This document shows positions 23,624 through 32,423 of a stretch of DNA of 64,000 nt, in pieces. Position 1 is the first letter of the stretch. Each line of letters begins with the position of its first letter. Position numbers and translations under genes: made by a program. The notes under the pieces were generated by a model. The model ran no database searches. It saw nothing but the letters and a program-made list of their open reading frames with translations, and was not told the DNA's origin. Origin of the DNA: Actinobacteria bacterium UBA4426 (GTDB lineage Bacteria > Actinomycetota > Actinomycetes > S36-B12); contig DGQA01000031.1 in NCBI GenBank assembly GCA_002390705.1, forward strand, positions 1-64,000. The letters are read 5' to 3'.

Positions 23624-24061
23624 CGACGCCCCGGTGATCTCCGTTTTGACAGAAATGTGGTCAGGGTATCAACAGGTGACTGCATTCAGTGAGTAGAAAT
23701 ACGACTACGACCGAGTCTGAATAATGCGGCTTGGTCCATCGATTTCTCGAGAAACGACAATCCGGTCTGGGAATCGGTCCTTCATTTCGCTCACGTGGCT
23801 AATTACTCCGATGGTTCGACCGCCTGATTTAAGTTGATCTAGTTGGTCGAGCACTCGCTCTAAAGTTTCTGTGTCAAGAGAACCAAATCCTTCGTCAACA
23901 AAAAGAGTCTCGAGTGAAACCCCGCCAGTCTCACTTTGAACTACATCAGCTAAACCCAAAGCCAGTGATAAGGACGCATAAAAAGTTTCACCGCCTGAGA
24001 GCGAGGTCGTCGGACGAGGCTCTCCCGTTGATTCATCCATCACACTAATTCCGAGACCGGT
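23624..24061. repeat. Right copy of imperfect direct repeat flanking the island
   Basis: Begins with the degenerate 5' end of the thioesterase gene (11 codons, ATG changed to ATT), then the intergenic gap and the intact sbcC 3' end. It matches 15,631-15,896 except for the 171 bases missing there. Confidence 0.85.
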
Positions 24062-26446
24062 GTTCCCGCGACCGGTAGCGTCTTCATCAAGAAGAAATGA
24101 CAACCGGCCGCTACTCATTTTGCGTAAGTGAATTGATGCCGATTCCAATACGTGGGCAAATCGAAGTTGCAGCGCGTAGCTCTCTAAAGTTAATTTTTTG
24201 GTATTTACGGAAGACTTTGCGGTAACAATTGCCCCCAAAGAAACTGATTCAGCCAGGTTGATGGAAAGTTTTTCCACACCTTTTTTTTCTTTCACGAATT
24301 TCTTCACCAGAGTCGATACCGACTTGGCGGTACTTAACGCGATGGTGTGACTATCTTCGGCCTTTTTGACCACTTCCTGCGCTTGCGTGAGTTCAGCCTT
24401 CACTTTGTCGAATTTTGCAGAGAATTCGTGACTATTAATGTGCAGGACCTCAGGGGAAAGTGTCTTGGCCATCGAATCAAATTCGTGTTGCGCATCGAGC
24501 CATCCACTCAACCGAGTGTTACTAGTTTCAAGCTTAATGAGAGTGTCCGAAGGATTTTCGTCGACACCTATCAACTTCGCTAGATCTGATTCTTTTTGTT
24601 TGACCTCAGCATCGAATTCAAACAATTGTGTGCGCGAAATCTCAAGCTCTTGCTCTACTAGCACTCGTGCATCAGCACTAGTCTTATATTCGAGATCTAG
24701 TTGTATGAGTTTTGCTTGTAAACGTTCGCTTTGTTCCAATAGATTCCGCTTGAGCGTTATCTCTGCTTCTAATTGGGCCAGAACTGTCGCTACGTCTTTG
24801 GGTGAACTACCTGACACTTTTCCGTTCAACGTGGCCAGCTCTATTTTTGCTTGTGATACCTCAGAATTTCGCGCCTCTACCTTCATTTTCTGATCGTTTC
24901 GCAGTGTCCTAGCGGTTTTTAACCCATTTTCCAACGACTCTAATACACGATCGGTAATGAGTTCTATCCCCACTTCGCCGCTTGCAGGTCGCGGGTGATG
25001 AAGGGAACCACACACTGCACAAGGCTCTCCGTTTGCCAATTCACTAGCCAGTACTGCGACTCGATGCTCAAGTTGTGTGCGCTGCGCTTGAGAGAGTGCG
25101 AGTTCTGATCGGGCTACTTCGTACTCGCACTTCTGTAGTTCCAATTGGTACTGTGTGAGTTCTTCACCCAATTGCAAATGATAGGCCTCTGCTTTTTCCA
25201 ACTGAGTGAGTAGTTGGGAAATTTTTTTCTGAATTTCTACTTGCTCTTCCAATTCACTTATCTGCATTGCAGCACCAGTTGATACTGAAATTTCTTCTTT
25301 CATTTCAATAGCTAATCGCGGGTAATCCGCAATAGAGTCGGTGAGTTTCGTGCGGTGCATTTCTTTTTCGTTTAATTCCGCGACCAACTTCTCCCGCCGA
25401 GATGTGCGCTTCGTCACCGCGATTTGCCAATCAACCAACGGCTTTAACTGACCAATGAGCTCGTGGTTTGCGACAATTAACCCAGGAACTTTATCTAGTG
25501 AGAGTTCCCGCTCATCCGACCCTAATTTGTCTCGAGTTTCCTTGACCAGTCCCTCGAGTTGAATTAATTTCCCGAGTTTTTCCTGGATATCAATGAGATC
25601 ATTAAATTGGATGTGAAGGGGCTCAGCGAATAACCTCGCTTCTTCCTTATGTGATTCAGCATTTTGTGCCGTTAGTTCAAAATGGTTATTCACTTCTTGG
25701 GTGATAGTAATTGCATCACTCGGGTGTGAATCAACGAGTTCATCAACTCGCTCATGTAAGTCGCTTGGGTCAGAGTCACTCAACATTCCTTGAATCTGGA
25801 CGGCGATATCCCTGATTGCTGAGTGAGCACTCTCGATCGCGAACTCTGCTTGTTTCCCACGTTGGTCCAGCTCGCTCTGCAATTGTGCATAAAAGTTGTC
25901 TCCCAGTAAATCTCGTAATGCCTTCAGTCGATCGCTTGGATTCATGCGTAACAACGCAGCGAATTCACCTTGGGCCAAGACAACGAGTTGCCGAAACTGC
26001 TGGGCATTTAAGTGCAGTAGATCTGTGAGGTAGCTGCCAATCTCTGTGGCGTGGGTGAGTGCAAAATCTTGCTCCCCAGTGGAATCAAATCTGATTAATG
26101 ACTGGGTCGCTGCGCGTTTGGTCTCGCCAGTTCCGTCTTCTCTGACAAATAAGTATGGAATCCCACGAATAATCTTGTGCCTAATTCCATTAACCGAGAA
26201 ATCGAGCACTATCTGTGAACGTTCAGGTCCTTCGCTGTAATCACTGCGTATTCGGTCTTTTGCCGACTCCTGCCCGCTTAAAGTGCTGAATAATGCGTAG
26301 GTGATCGAGTCAATGATCGTGGTCTTGCCGGTCGCGGTGGGTCCGTCAATTAGGAACAGGCCTGCAGAACTGAGCTCATCAAAATTGACCACCTGCTTGT
26401 CACGAAACGGGCCGATCCCAGTAATTTCAAGTGCATGAATCCTCAC
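23705..26446 (-). CDS. sbcC: Exonuclease SbcC (SMC-like ATPase)
   Basis: The 913-residue protein is the ATPase subunit of the SbcCD (Mre11-Rad50-like) nuclease, which opens hairpins and processes blocked DNA ends. Walker A is GPTATGKT at 35-42, long coiled coils follow, the zinc hook is CAVC near 477-480, a second coiled coil follows, then the ABC signature SLSGGE near 816 and Walker B LFVDEGFGSLD near 847. GTG 26,446 overlaps the sbcD stop (GTGA). Its last part is duplicated in decayed form at 15,712-15,896, marking the island insertion point. Confidence 0.93.
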   Translation of the reverse strand: MRIHALEITGIGPFRDKQVVNFDELSSAGLFLIDGPTATGKTTIIDSITYALFSTLSGQESAKDRIRSDYSEGPERSQIVLDFSVNGIRHKIIRGIPYLFVREDGTGETKRAATQSLIRFDSTGEQDFALTHATEIGSYLTDLLHLNAQQFRQLVVLAQGEFAALLRMNPSDRLKALRDLLGDNFYAQLQSELDQRGKQAEFAIESAHSAIRDIAVQIQGMLSDSDPSDLHERVDELVDSHPSDAITITQEVNNHFELTAQNAESHKEEARLFAEPLHIQFNDLIDIQEKLGKLIQLEGLVKETRDKLGSDERELSLDKVPGLIVANHELIGQLKPLVDWQIAVTKRTSRREKLVAELNEKEMHRTKLTDSIADYPRLAIEMKEEISVSTGAAMQISELEEQVEIQKKISQLLTQLEKAEAYHLQLGEELTQYQLELQKCEYEVARSELALSQAQRTQLEHRVAVLASELANGEPCAVCGSLHHPRPASGEVGIELITDRVLESLENGLKTARTLRNDQKMKVEARNSEVSQAKIELATLNGKVSGSSPKDVATVLAQLEAEITLKRNLLEQSERLQAKLIQLDLEYKTSADARVLVEQELEISRTQLFEFDAEVKQKESDLAKLIGVDENPSDTLIKLETSNTRLSGWLDAQHEFDSMAKTLSPEVLHINSHEFSAKFDKVKAELTQAQEVVKKAEDSHTIALSTAKSVSTLVKKFVKEKKGVEKLSINLAESVSLGAIVTAKSSVNTKKLTLESYALQLRFAHVLESASIHLRKMSSGRLSFLLDEDATGRGNTGLGISVMDESTGEPRPTTSLSGGETFYASLSLALGLADVVQSETGGVSLETLFVDEGFGSLDTETLERVLDQLDQLKSGGRTIGVISHVSEMKDRFPDRIVVSREIDGPSRIIQTRS

Positions 26447-27606
26447 GGTGCAGCACCATTTAAATTGACGTGTTCAATCGCTTCTTGCACCAATGATCGC
26501 TGAGGATCAGAAATGTGACCACTGGTCACGTGACCGACAAATCCAGCCGTTATGTCAATGGCGGGCGTGTTTTGCGGGTCCAAGCGCTCGTGAATTGACC
26601 GGGCACCCAATCCACCTTGTGGATGAAACTCAATCTGCTTGAGGTGTGGGAATCTGTGTATGAGACGCTCCCAGCTCCGTTCTTGACGGACCGGGTCAAT
26701 CACAATCGCGCGAACCCACGAGCCTTCGGCCCCACCAAAAATCGAGTCGGTAAGCAAGGCGTCAAGTTCTCCTGTGATGGTCACCAATGGCCCCGGAACT
26801 GGGGTCACAATGTTTTCATAGGAGATAGGCCCCGATTGCGAGATCTGAACTAATGTAACGCTTTTTTGGTGATTCTCTTCAGAATATGAATACGGTAAAG
26901 GCGAACCTGAGTACTTCACAATTGTTGCGGAATCTTCCGGGCTTGAGATCACCTGGGCACCGTGAAGGTGTCCCATTGCGGTGTAGTCAACCCCGGTAAA
27001 AATACTCGATGGTGCATCGCCGATTCCACCAATTTCAAGGGAACGTTCCGACTCGCTCCCACTCCCGCCCGTAATGAAGGCGTGAGAAACAACCATGCTG
27101 CGCACGTCACCCCGTAGCACTAAATCAGATCTCACCGTCGCCATTGCGGCCGTGAGCACTCCAGTATGCGTGCGCTCAGATCCCAATTCGGTAAATACAA
27201 CCTCGGGTTGCAAGTACGGGATTCCGTAGACAACCAACTCCACACCGTCGCGTCCGGTGATTTCTAACGGTGTTCCAATTTCGGAAATCGTAGAGCGAAT
27301 GTGCACCCCGTTTGCGGACATGAGACCACTGCCGAACCCCAGTCGCACTGCCGAATCATGATTGCCTGGAGTAATAAACACTAGACAGACAGAACTCAGG
27401 CCAATGAGAGCACGATCGAAGAGTTGAACTGACTCAGCCGGTGGAACTGCCCGGTCGTAGATGTCTCCAGCAATGACAACCAACTCAACTTTTTGTTCGG
27501 CCACGTAGGCCACAAGCCAGTCGATAAAAGTTTCCTGGTGAGTGTGCATGCTTTCGGAGAGAAAAGTGCGCCCTAGGTGCCAGTCGGAAGTGTGTAGAAT
27601 TTTCAC
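26443..27606 (-). CDS. sbcD: Exonuclease SbcD (Mre11-like nuclease)
   Basis: From GTG 27,606, with GGGAG about 6 bases upstream, the product is 387 residues. The calcineurin-like phosphoesterase motifs are complete: HTSDWHLG (residues 5-12), GDIYDRAVPP, GNHD and GHLHGAQ. These bind the two metal ions. It forms SbcCD with the next gene. The frame is open upstream into dnaB but without conserved residues. It lies 22 bases after the dnaB stop, so sbcDC is probably read from the dnaB transcript. Confidence 0.92.
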   Translation of the reverse strand: MKILHTSDWHLGRTFLSESMHTHQETFIDWLVAYVAEQKVELVVIAGDIYDRAVPPAESVQLFDRALIGLSSVCLVFITPGNHDSAVRLGFGSGLMSANGVHIRSTISEIGTPLEITGRDGVELVVYGIPYLQPEVVFTELGSERTHTGVLTAAMATVRSDLVLRGDVRSMVVSHAFITGGSGSESERSLEIGGIGDAPSSIFTGVDYTAMGHLHGAQVISSPEDSATIVKYSGSPLPYSYSEENHQKSVTLVQISQSGPISYENIVTPVPGPLVTITGELDALLTDSIFGGAEGSWVRAIVIDPVRQERSWERLIHRFPHLKQIEFHPQGGLGARSIHERLDPQNTPAIDITAGFVGHVTSGHISDPQRSLVQEAIEHVNLNGAAP

Positions 27607-27628
27607 GGTGCTCCCAACAAACCGACGA

Positions 27629-29011
27629 CTAAATAGAGTCGCGGGCCATGTCAACAAAGCGCGAATAGTGGCCTTGAAAGGCCACCGTGACAGTCGCCGT
27701 CGGGCCATTGCGGTGCTTTGCAACGATAAAGTCGGCTTCCCCTGCCCGAGGTGACTCACGGTCGTAGGCGTCCTCGCGGTGAAGTAGCACCACCATATCT
27801 GCATCCTGCTCCAGCGATCCCGACTCGCGTAGGTCAGAAAGCATTGGCCGTTTGTCTTGACGTTGTTCCGGTCCACGGTTGAGCTGACTGATGGCAATCA
27901 CGGGGACTTCAAGTTCCTTTGCCAGCAGTTTTAAGGATCTGGAGAACTCGGAAACCTCCTGCTGGCGGTTCTCAACGCGCTTCCCGCTTGTCATGAGTTG
28001 TAGGTAGTCAACAACAACGAGTTGCAAGTTATGGCGTTGCTTCAACCGACGACACTTTGCCCGAATTTCCATGAGGTTCATGTTGGGTGAGTCGTCAATG
28101 AAAAACGGTGCTTCGCTGACCGTACCCATCTTATTGGCAAGTTTCGCCCAGTCGGCTTCACTCATCTGACCCGAACGCATGTGATGTAACGCGACCTGGG
28201 CTTCTGCAGATAGCAGACGCATCACGATTTCGTTGCGACTCATTTCAAGTGAAAAAATAACGCTCGTTAATCCATGCTTAATGGAGGCGCTCCGACAAAT
28301 ATCAAGACCGAGCGTTGATTTACCCAGTGCGGGGCGCGCTGCAACAATAACGAGTTGCCCGGCATGTAGTCCGTTTGTGAGCGTGTCCAACTCAGCAAAC
28401 CCGGTTGGTACACCAACCATTTCACCATCGCGATTAGAGATCGCTTCAATCTCACTCAAGGTTCCCTGCATGATGTCACTTAAAGGTGCGTAGTCCTCGC
28501 TTGACCGGCGCTCCGTTACTTCGTAGACCTCGGCTTGGGCGCGGTCAACTGCGTCGTCCACTTCACCTTGACCGCTGTAACCGAGATGCACAATCCGTGT
28601 TCCCGCAGTAACGAGTCTGCGTAAAATTGCTTGCTCCCGAACAATGCGCCCGTAGTAATTCGCGTTGGCAGCCGTGGGAACCATGGAAACTAAAGTGTGT
28701 AAATAGGAGGGTCCGCCGATCCGAGTAATTTCGCCCGACTTGGTCAACTCTGAAGCCACTGTCACGGCGTCAGCCGGCTCGCCTCGACCGTAAAGATCTA
28801 AAATTGTGTCGTAGATTGTGGAGTGTGACGGCCGATAAAAGTCGTCGGCGCGGATTGATTCAACTACGTCCGCGATTGCGTCTTTACTCAACAGCATCGC
28901 ACCCAGCACCGACTGCTCGGCGGCTTCATCATTGGGGGGTGTGCGATCCGGTGCGGCAGAATAGGCAGAGTCCCGGGGTTCTTCGGGGATATGTAGCTCG
29001 GAGACGCTCAA
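27629..29011 (-). CDS. dnaB: Replicative DNA helicase DnaB
   Basis: The 460-residue protein has the N-terminal DnaB domain (PPNDEAAEQSVLGAMLL) and the C-terminal RecA-like ATPase with Walker A ARPALGKST near 225-232, VVVDYLQLM and SDLRESGSLEQDAD. It is intein-free and of normal length. The start is TTG 29,011 with AAAGGG 5-6 bases upstream. The neighbours rplI, rpsR, ssb and rpsF lie a few kilobases away, as in other actinobacteria, but phosphatase, membrane, GNAT and DUF805 genes intervene. Confidence 0.95.
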   Translation of the reverse strand: MSVSELHIPEEPRDSAYSAAPDRTPPNDEAAEQSVLGAMLLSKDAIADVVESIRADDFYRPSHSTIYDTILDLYGRGEPADAVTVASELTKSGEITRIGGPSYLHTLVSMVPTAANANYYGRIVREQAILRRLVTAGTRIVHLGYSGQGEVDDAVDRAQAEVYEVTERRSSEDYAPLSDIMQGTLSEIEAISNRDGEMVGVPTGFAELDTLTNGLHAGQLVIVAARPALGKSTLGLDICRSASIKHGLTSVIFSLEMSRNEIVMRLLSAEAQVALHHMRSGQMSEADWAKLANKMGTVSEAPFFIDDSPNMNLMEIRAKCRRLKQRHNLQLVVVDYLQLMTSGKRVENRQQEVSEFSRSLKLLAKELEVPVIAISQLNRGPEQRQDKRPMLSDLRESGSLEQDADMVVLLHREDAYDRESPRAGEADFIVAKHRNGPTATVTVAFQGHYSRFVDMARDSI

Positions 29012-29190
29012 TTCTGCCCTTTCTGAATGTGAGTGCTCGGTGGTCTCTGGAAAATCTTCGACTACCCGCAGTTAACACCCAAGGGCTGACGTTAGAGACC
29101 GCGAATCGCCGTGTCCATTCACCCTGTGGGTCGTGATGTGCGCTACCTGTGCACTAAGGGACCATACTGGTGGATTGTCCCGGGATATCC

Positions 29191-29263
29191 TGTGGAAAAG
29201 ATGAGTATTTTGGATGTTTTCTGGCTTTTCACCCACAAGATGGTGTCCACACCCTGTGGACAA
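29191..29263. promoter_or_regulatory. DnaA-box-like cluster upstream of dnaB
   Basis: The gap between dnaB and the phosphatase gene contains a perfect TGTGGACAA (29,255-29,263; reverse of TTGTCCACA, the G+C-rich-actinobacterial DnaA box). GTGTCCACA (29,243-29,251) and TGTGGAAAA (29,191-29,199) each differ from a box by one base. The first two form an inverted repeat, TGTCCACA-CCC-TGTGGACA (29,244-29,262). Position suggests DnaA control of dnaB or the phosphatase rather than an origin. Confidence 0.5.
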
Positions 29264-29287
29264 AAACTTTATTACTAGGCTTCGCGG

Positions 29288-29809
29288 GTGCCTAATCTAG
29301 GGAGTTCGCAGCAATTGCGCGTGACCGCCGTGTGCCTGGGCAATATTTGCCGATCACCAATTGCTGAAGCTGTACTTCGTGACCGGATCCAAGCGGCCGG
29401 ACTCAGCGAAAAAGTAGTTGTTGACTCAGCCGGCACCGGTGATTGGCATCTTGGCCACGAGGCAGATCCCAGGACCCATGCCATCCTTTCCCAAAACGGT
29501 TACGTGTTAACCCACTCGGCCCGACAGATTACTTCGAGTTGGATGGCTGAAATCGACATTATTTTGGTCATGGATTCCAGTAATTACCTCAATGTTGAAG
29601 CCTTAATGCGTGACAGCGGGTTCGAACCTGAGCTGTACATGATCCGTAGCTTTGACCCAGATCTTGCCCACTATGACAATCTGAGCCCGGAGCTGGACGT
29701 GCCCGACCCCTATTACGATCGGGACAATGGGTTTGCTCTGGTACTGAAAATGATCGAACGGGCAGCCGACGAATTTGTCGCCGGGCTACCCGCTCGCTTG
29801 AATCAATAA
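29288..29809 (+). CDS. Low molecular weight protein-tyrosine phosphatase
   Basis: The 173-residue protein has the phosphatase loop CLGNICRSP (C16 nucleophile, R22) and the general-acid loop VPDPYY near residue 140, which define the low-molecular-weight tyrosine phosphatase family. The start is GTG 29,288 without a visible ribosome site; a second in-frame GTG at 29,321 just before the active site would remove 11 residues. A T/A-rich -10-like stretch just upstream suggests a leaderless or short-leader transcript. Target unknown; relatives dephosphorylate cell-surface polysaccharide kinases or arsenate. Confidence 0.88.
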   Translation: MPNLGSSQQLRVTAVCLGNICRSPIAEAVLRDRIQAAGLSEKVVVDSAGTGDWHLGHEADPRTHAILSQNGYVLTHSARQITSSWMAEIDIILVMDSSNYLNVEALMRDSGFEPELYMIRSFDPDLAHYDNLSPELDVPDPYYDRDNGFALVLKMIERAADEFVAGLPARLNQ

Positions 29810-29812
29810 GTA

Positions 29813-30532
29813 TTAATCCGGGTGAACCACTTCCGGGTCACCCGATAAACGACGGTACGCCAGCGCATCTGCCAGGTAAGTAAATGCCGCAACAAATACG
29901 TTGACCAACAGCACCAAAATAAATGCAATACCGGAAACCATGCTCGTCAACACATTAAAGTCATTGGCTCCCCCAATAAGGATCGATTGGCTTACTGAGG
30001 CAACTACGGTAAGTGAGACCGTTGCACCGATTAGTACGATTTTGAACCCGATGAAGCGCCAGAATGAAGTAGTAATCAATTCCCAGCTCATGGCGAGAGC
30101 CGCAAAACCGGTCATGCCTGAGTTTCCAATAAGTGCATAAGGAAATAGTGAAAACATAAAAGCTAAAATTAGCCCTGGGATAATAAAAGCGACCAAACCG
30201 ACAACAACAATGCCGGTATAGACGAGACCTGCTACGAGAAACCACCAATACCGATCTGAGCGCAACAGCACTCCCACAGATGGTTTGGCTCCTTCTGAGG
30301 CGTTATAGGCGTTGCGTAAGAGTCCAAGGAATGTGTAGAAGAAGCCAAGGATCCCGAGGAAGATTACAATTGCACCCAGGGCTGGAACAGCGACTGCGGC
30401 AAGCGCCCCCACAATAATGATCGCGACGGGAATAGCAATCGCGACAAAAATCACCAGCAGCCAATGCCAATATTGACGCTTGGTCAAACTCCATGCCTCA
30501 TCAAGTACGGCAGCGATATCAAATCCGGACAT
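29813..30532 (-). CDS. Multi-pass membrane protein of unknown function
   Basis: From ATG 30,532 (AAAGGA upstream) the product is 239 residues. The short N-terminus SGFDIAAVLDEAWSLTKRQYW, before the first membrane segment, is of a type seen in bacterial DUF975/DUF4013/GlpF-loop-like membrane proteins. About six hydrophobic segments follow. The C-terminal tail is short and polar. Family assignment is not certain. The 3' end lies 3 bases from the convergent phosphatase gene. Confidence 0.7.
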   Translation of the reverse strand: MSGFDIAAVLDEAWSLTKRQYWHWLLVIFVAIAIPVAIIIVGALAAVAVPALGAIVIFLGILGFFYTFLGLLRNAYNASEGAKPSVGVLLRSDRYWWFLVAGLVYTGIVVVGLVAFIIPGLILAFMFSLFPYALIGNSGMTGFAALAMSWELITTSFWRFIGFKIVLIGATVSLTVVASVSQSILIGGANDFNVLTSMVSGIAFILVLLVNVFVAAFTYLADALAYRRLSGDPEVVHPD

Positions 30533-30693
30533 GTTTTTCCTTTCAGTTCCCATGATTACGCGAGATTTTTTGGTGTGACCAGGCGGCGAAATCTGGTGAC
30601 AAATTGACCTTAGCATCTTTAAATCACCGGTATGTCGACTTTAAATGTGGGAAATGGACATGAATCAGGCCCAATTTCCAAGGACCGAACTAT

Positions 30694-31707
30694 TTACCGA
30701 TCGGGCCTTAAGTCTGCAATTACGTATTCCAGTAGTTCACGACCATGATCAGATGCGGTCACAATGTCAGCACTGTGCAGGTCGACCCCGTTAAAGGCCT
30801 GCAGGCGTAAAACGTCTCCGTGTCGGAGTTGGTTGGGAAATATTCCAGCAAAAGAAAAGGAAAAATCACTTACTTGATTATTCAGAACAATCTCGGTGTG
30901 AGGTAGGTCAAGTGGTACATCAAGGTACACCGCATCACGCCGTTTATTTGTCATCAGAGTTACTCGTGCGCTCTCTATCGCCTCGGTAAAATCCTTCCCG
31001 GGTTCAGTGACATGAATTATTGCCGAATTATGATCCACTTTTTCTTCGATACTAAAAATGGTTTCATTAGGAACAGTGACATTGGTGGGTACCTGCGCGA
31101 TCACGGCATGTAAACCGGATACTTCGAGAATTTTTTGTACCATTTCATAATATTTCTTCGGCACATACATATTTCTTAAATCACCATGGTTCAGTTTCAA
31201 ATAGAACAAAACCACTGATTGCCGGTGTCCCTCCAGATTAACTGCGGCATTGTTATGAACTGTGTCCGGGATCCAGCCAAGGAGAATTCCGGTTTCATGT
31301 GCACCTAGCTTGATGTTTGCTTTTTGGCTATACGGGTGGGCTGCCGTTGCTTCACTAAAAATACCCAAGTACCCGGCTTCGGTTGCCCATTGTGAGCCGA
31401 ATCGTTTGAGTCTCTCAAAAAGGTGGTGTCCGCGAGCCGCGTCTCGCACAACCGCAATACCTGCATGTATAACCCGCTCCACGCCCTCTTCCACCATAAG
31501 CGCCATATGGCCAAGAATAGTTCCGTCATTTAATTGACCGATTGTGCTGCGTAAAGTGTTGTTACGTATTCTTTCAGCTATTTTCTCGGCGTCATAAACC
31601 CAGTCAGCGTCATACGACTCCCCATACGACTCTTTGATCAACTCAACGAGGACCTCGGATTCATGTGGTTCAAGAAATCGGATTATGACATCTGAATCTT
31701 CGACCAT
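30694..31707 (-). CDS. GNAT-fold N-acetyltransferase-like protein with C-terminal extension
   Basis: About 337 residues from ATG 31,707 (the frame is open to 31,734). The first 170 residues look like a GNAT domain: IRFLEPHESEVLVELIKESYG at the start, GHMALM, and the acetyl-CoA loop with ARGHHLFERL near residue 90. The remaining half has no recognised catalytic motif and may be a second degenerate GNAT domain. No ribosome site is visible before the start. An identical copy of a downstream terminator lies just upstream of the gene. Substrate unknown. Confidence 0.65.
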   Translation of the reverse strand: MVEDSDVIIRFLEPHESEVLVELIKESYGESYDADWVYDAEKIAERIRNNTLRSTIGQLNDGTILGHMALMVEEGVERVIHAGIAVVRDAARGHHLFERLKRFGSQWATEAGYLGIFSEATAAHPYSQKANIKLGAHETGILLGWIPDTVHNNAAVNLEGHRQSVVLFYLKLNHGDLRNMYVPKKYYEMVQKILEVSGLHAVIAQVPTNVTVPNETIFSIEEKVDHNSAIIHVTEPGKDFTEAIESARVTLMTNKRRDAVYLDVPLDLPHTEIVLNNQVSDFSFSFAGIFPNQLRHGDVLRLQAFNGVDLHSADIVTASDHGRELLEYVIADLRPDR

Positions 31708-31741
31708 GACACCAGTATTGCTAAGACGCAGCACAACATTT

Positions 31742-31774
31742 AAAAGGGGCCGCCCACTGGGAGCGACCCCTTTT
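31742..31774 (-). terminator. Intrinsic terminator, copy 1 (after DUF805 gene)
   Basis: AAAAGGGG and CCCCTTTT flank an internal hairpin; the 33 bases are identical to 32,364-32,396. On the reverse strand the stem ends in a T run, 35 bases after the DUF805 stop. Confidence 0.85.
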
Positions 31775-31808
31775 ACAACGAACTATGAGAAAGAATTACT
31801 TAACAGGA

Positions 31809-32171
31809 CTAGTTGACGGCGGTAGTGGTGGGTGGACCAAATCGATTGTCACCTTCCGTGCCTGGTGTTGCCCAGAAAACAATCAGCACGATCGAGCCGA
31901 TTAGAGGAATAAGCGCAATGAGTATCCACCACGCGCTGCGATCAACATCATGTAAGCGCCGAAAATATAGACCGAGCATCGGCAATACAAAGCTTGCCCA
32001 AACAAGGACGGATATGATGATGGGGAGACCGGTGAGGTCCACAATGAAATTGACAATGAAGATAACCACCGCATAGAACAGAAAGAACCACCAAAATTCT
32101 GATCGACTAGCGCGGCCATTGAATTTGGCGTAGTTCGAGTAACCTGATTTTATCGCTTCCATATATGACAT
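31809..32171 (-). CDS. DUF805 family membrane protein
   Basis: From ATG 32,171 the product is 120 residues; GGAGGA about 6 bases upstream decides the start over the longer frame to 32,207. It has the DUF805 pattern: YAKFNGRASRSEFWWFFLF near the N-terminus, three to four membrane segments, LGLYFRRLHDVDRSAWW, and a C-terminal FW...GTEGDNRFGPP motif. Function is unknown in the whole family. It is probably a single-gene transcript, since identical terminators stand upstream and downstream. Confidence 0.88.
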   Translation of the reverse strand: MSYMEAIKSGYSNYAKFNGRASRSEFWWFFLFYAVVIFIVNFIVDLTGLPIIISVLVWASFVLPMLGLYFRRLHDVDRSAWWILIALIPLIGSIVLIVFWATPGTEGDNRFGPPTTTAVN

Positions 32172-32363
32172 GAGCATTCCTCCACTTACATAGTCGGTGT
32201 CCGGCACTGGCGGCTTTTACAACACTTTCCTCATCACTCTACACACCAAATTACCCCAAAGCGCGCACATTTCAGCACACTCACGCGTATTAAAGGCCAC
32301 AGCCCGATTCGTGAGCGAGCACCTTGGACCGCTGTGGCGGGCGGGTTCAGATTAGTGAAATGT

Positions 32364-32396
32364 AAAAGGGGCCGCCCACTGGGAGCGACCCCTTTT
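32364..32396 (-). terminator. Intrinsic terminator, copy 2 (after rplI)
   Basis: Same 33 bases as 31,742-31,774, placed 28 bases after the rplI stop. It ends the rpsF-ssb-rpsR-rplI transcript. Confidence 0.85.
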
Positions 32397-32423
32397 CACA
32401 CCAACGATAAGGAAAACTAATTG

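Noticed and set aside
32297..32337. CCACAGC/GCTGTGG stem upstream of the DUF805 gene as a structured RNA
   Set aside because: The stem is 7 pairs with a 27-base loop and no recognised RNA family features; the nearby 33-base hairpin explains termination.
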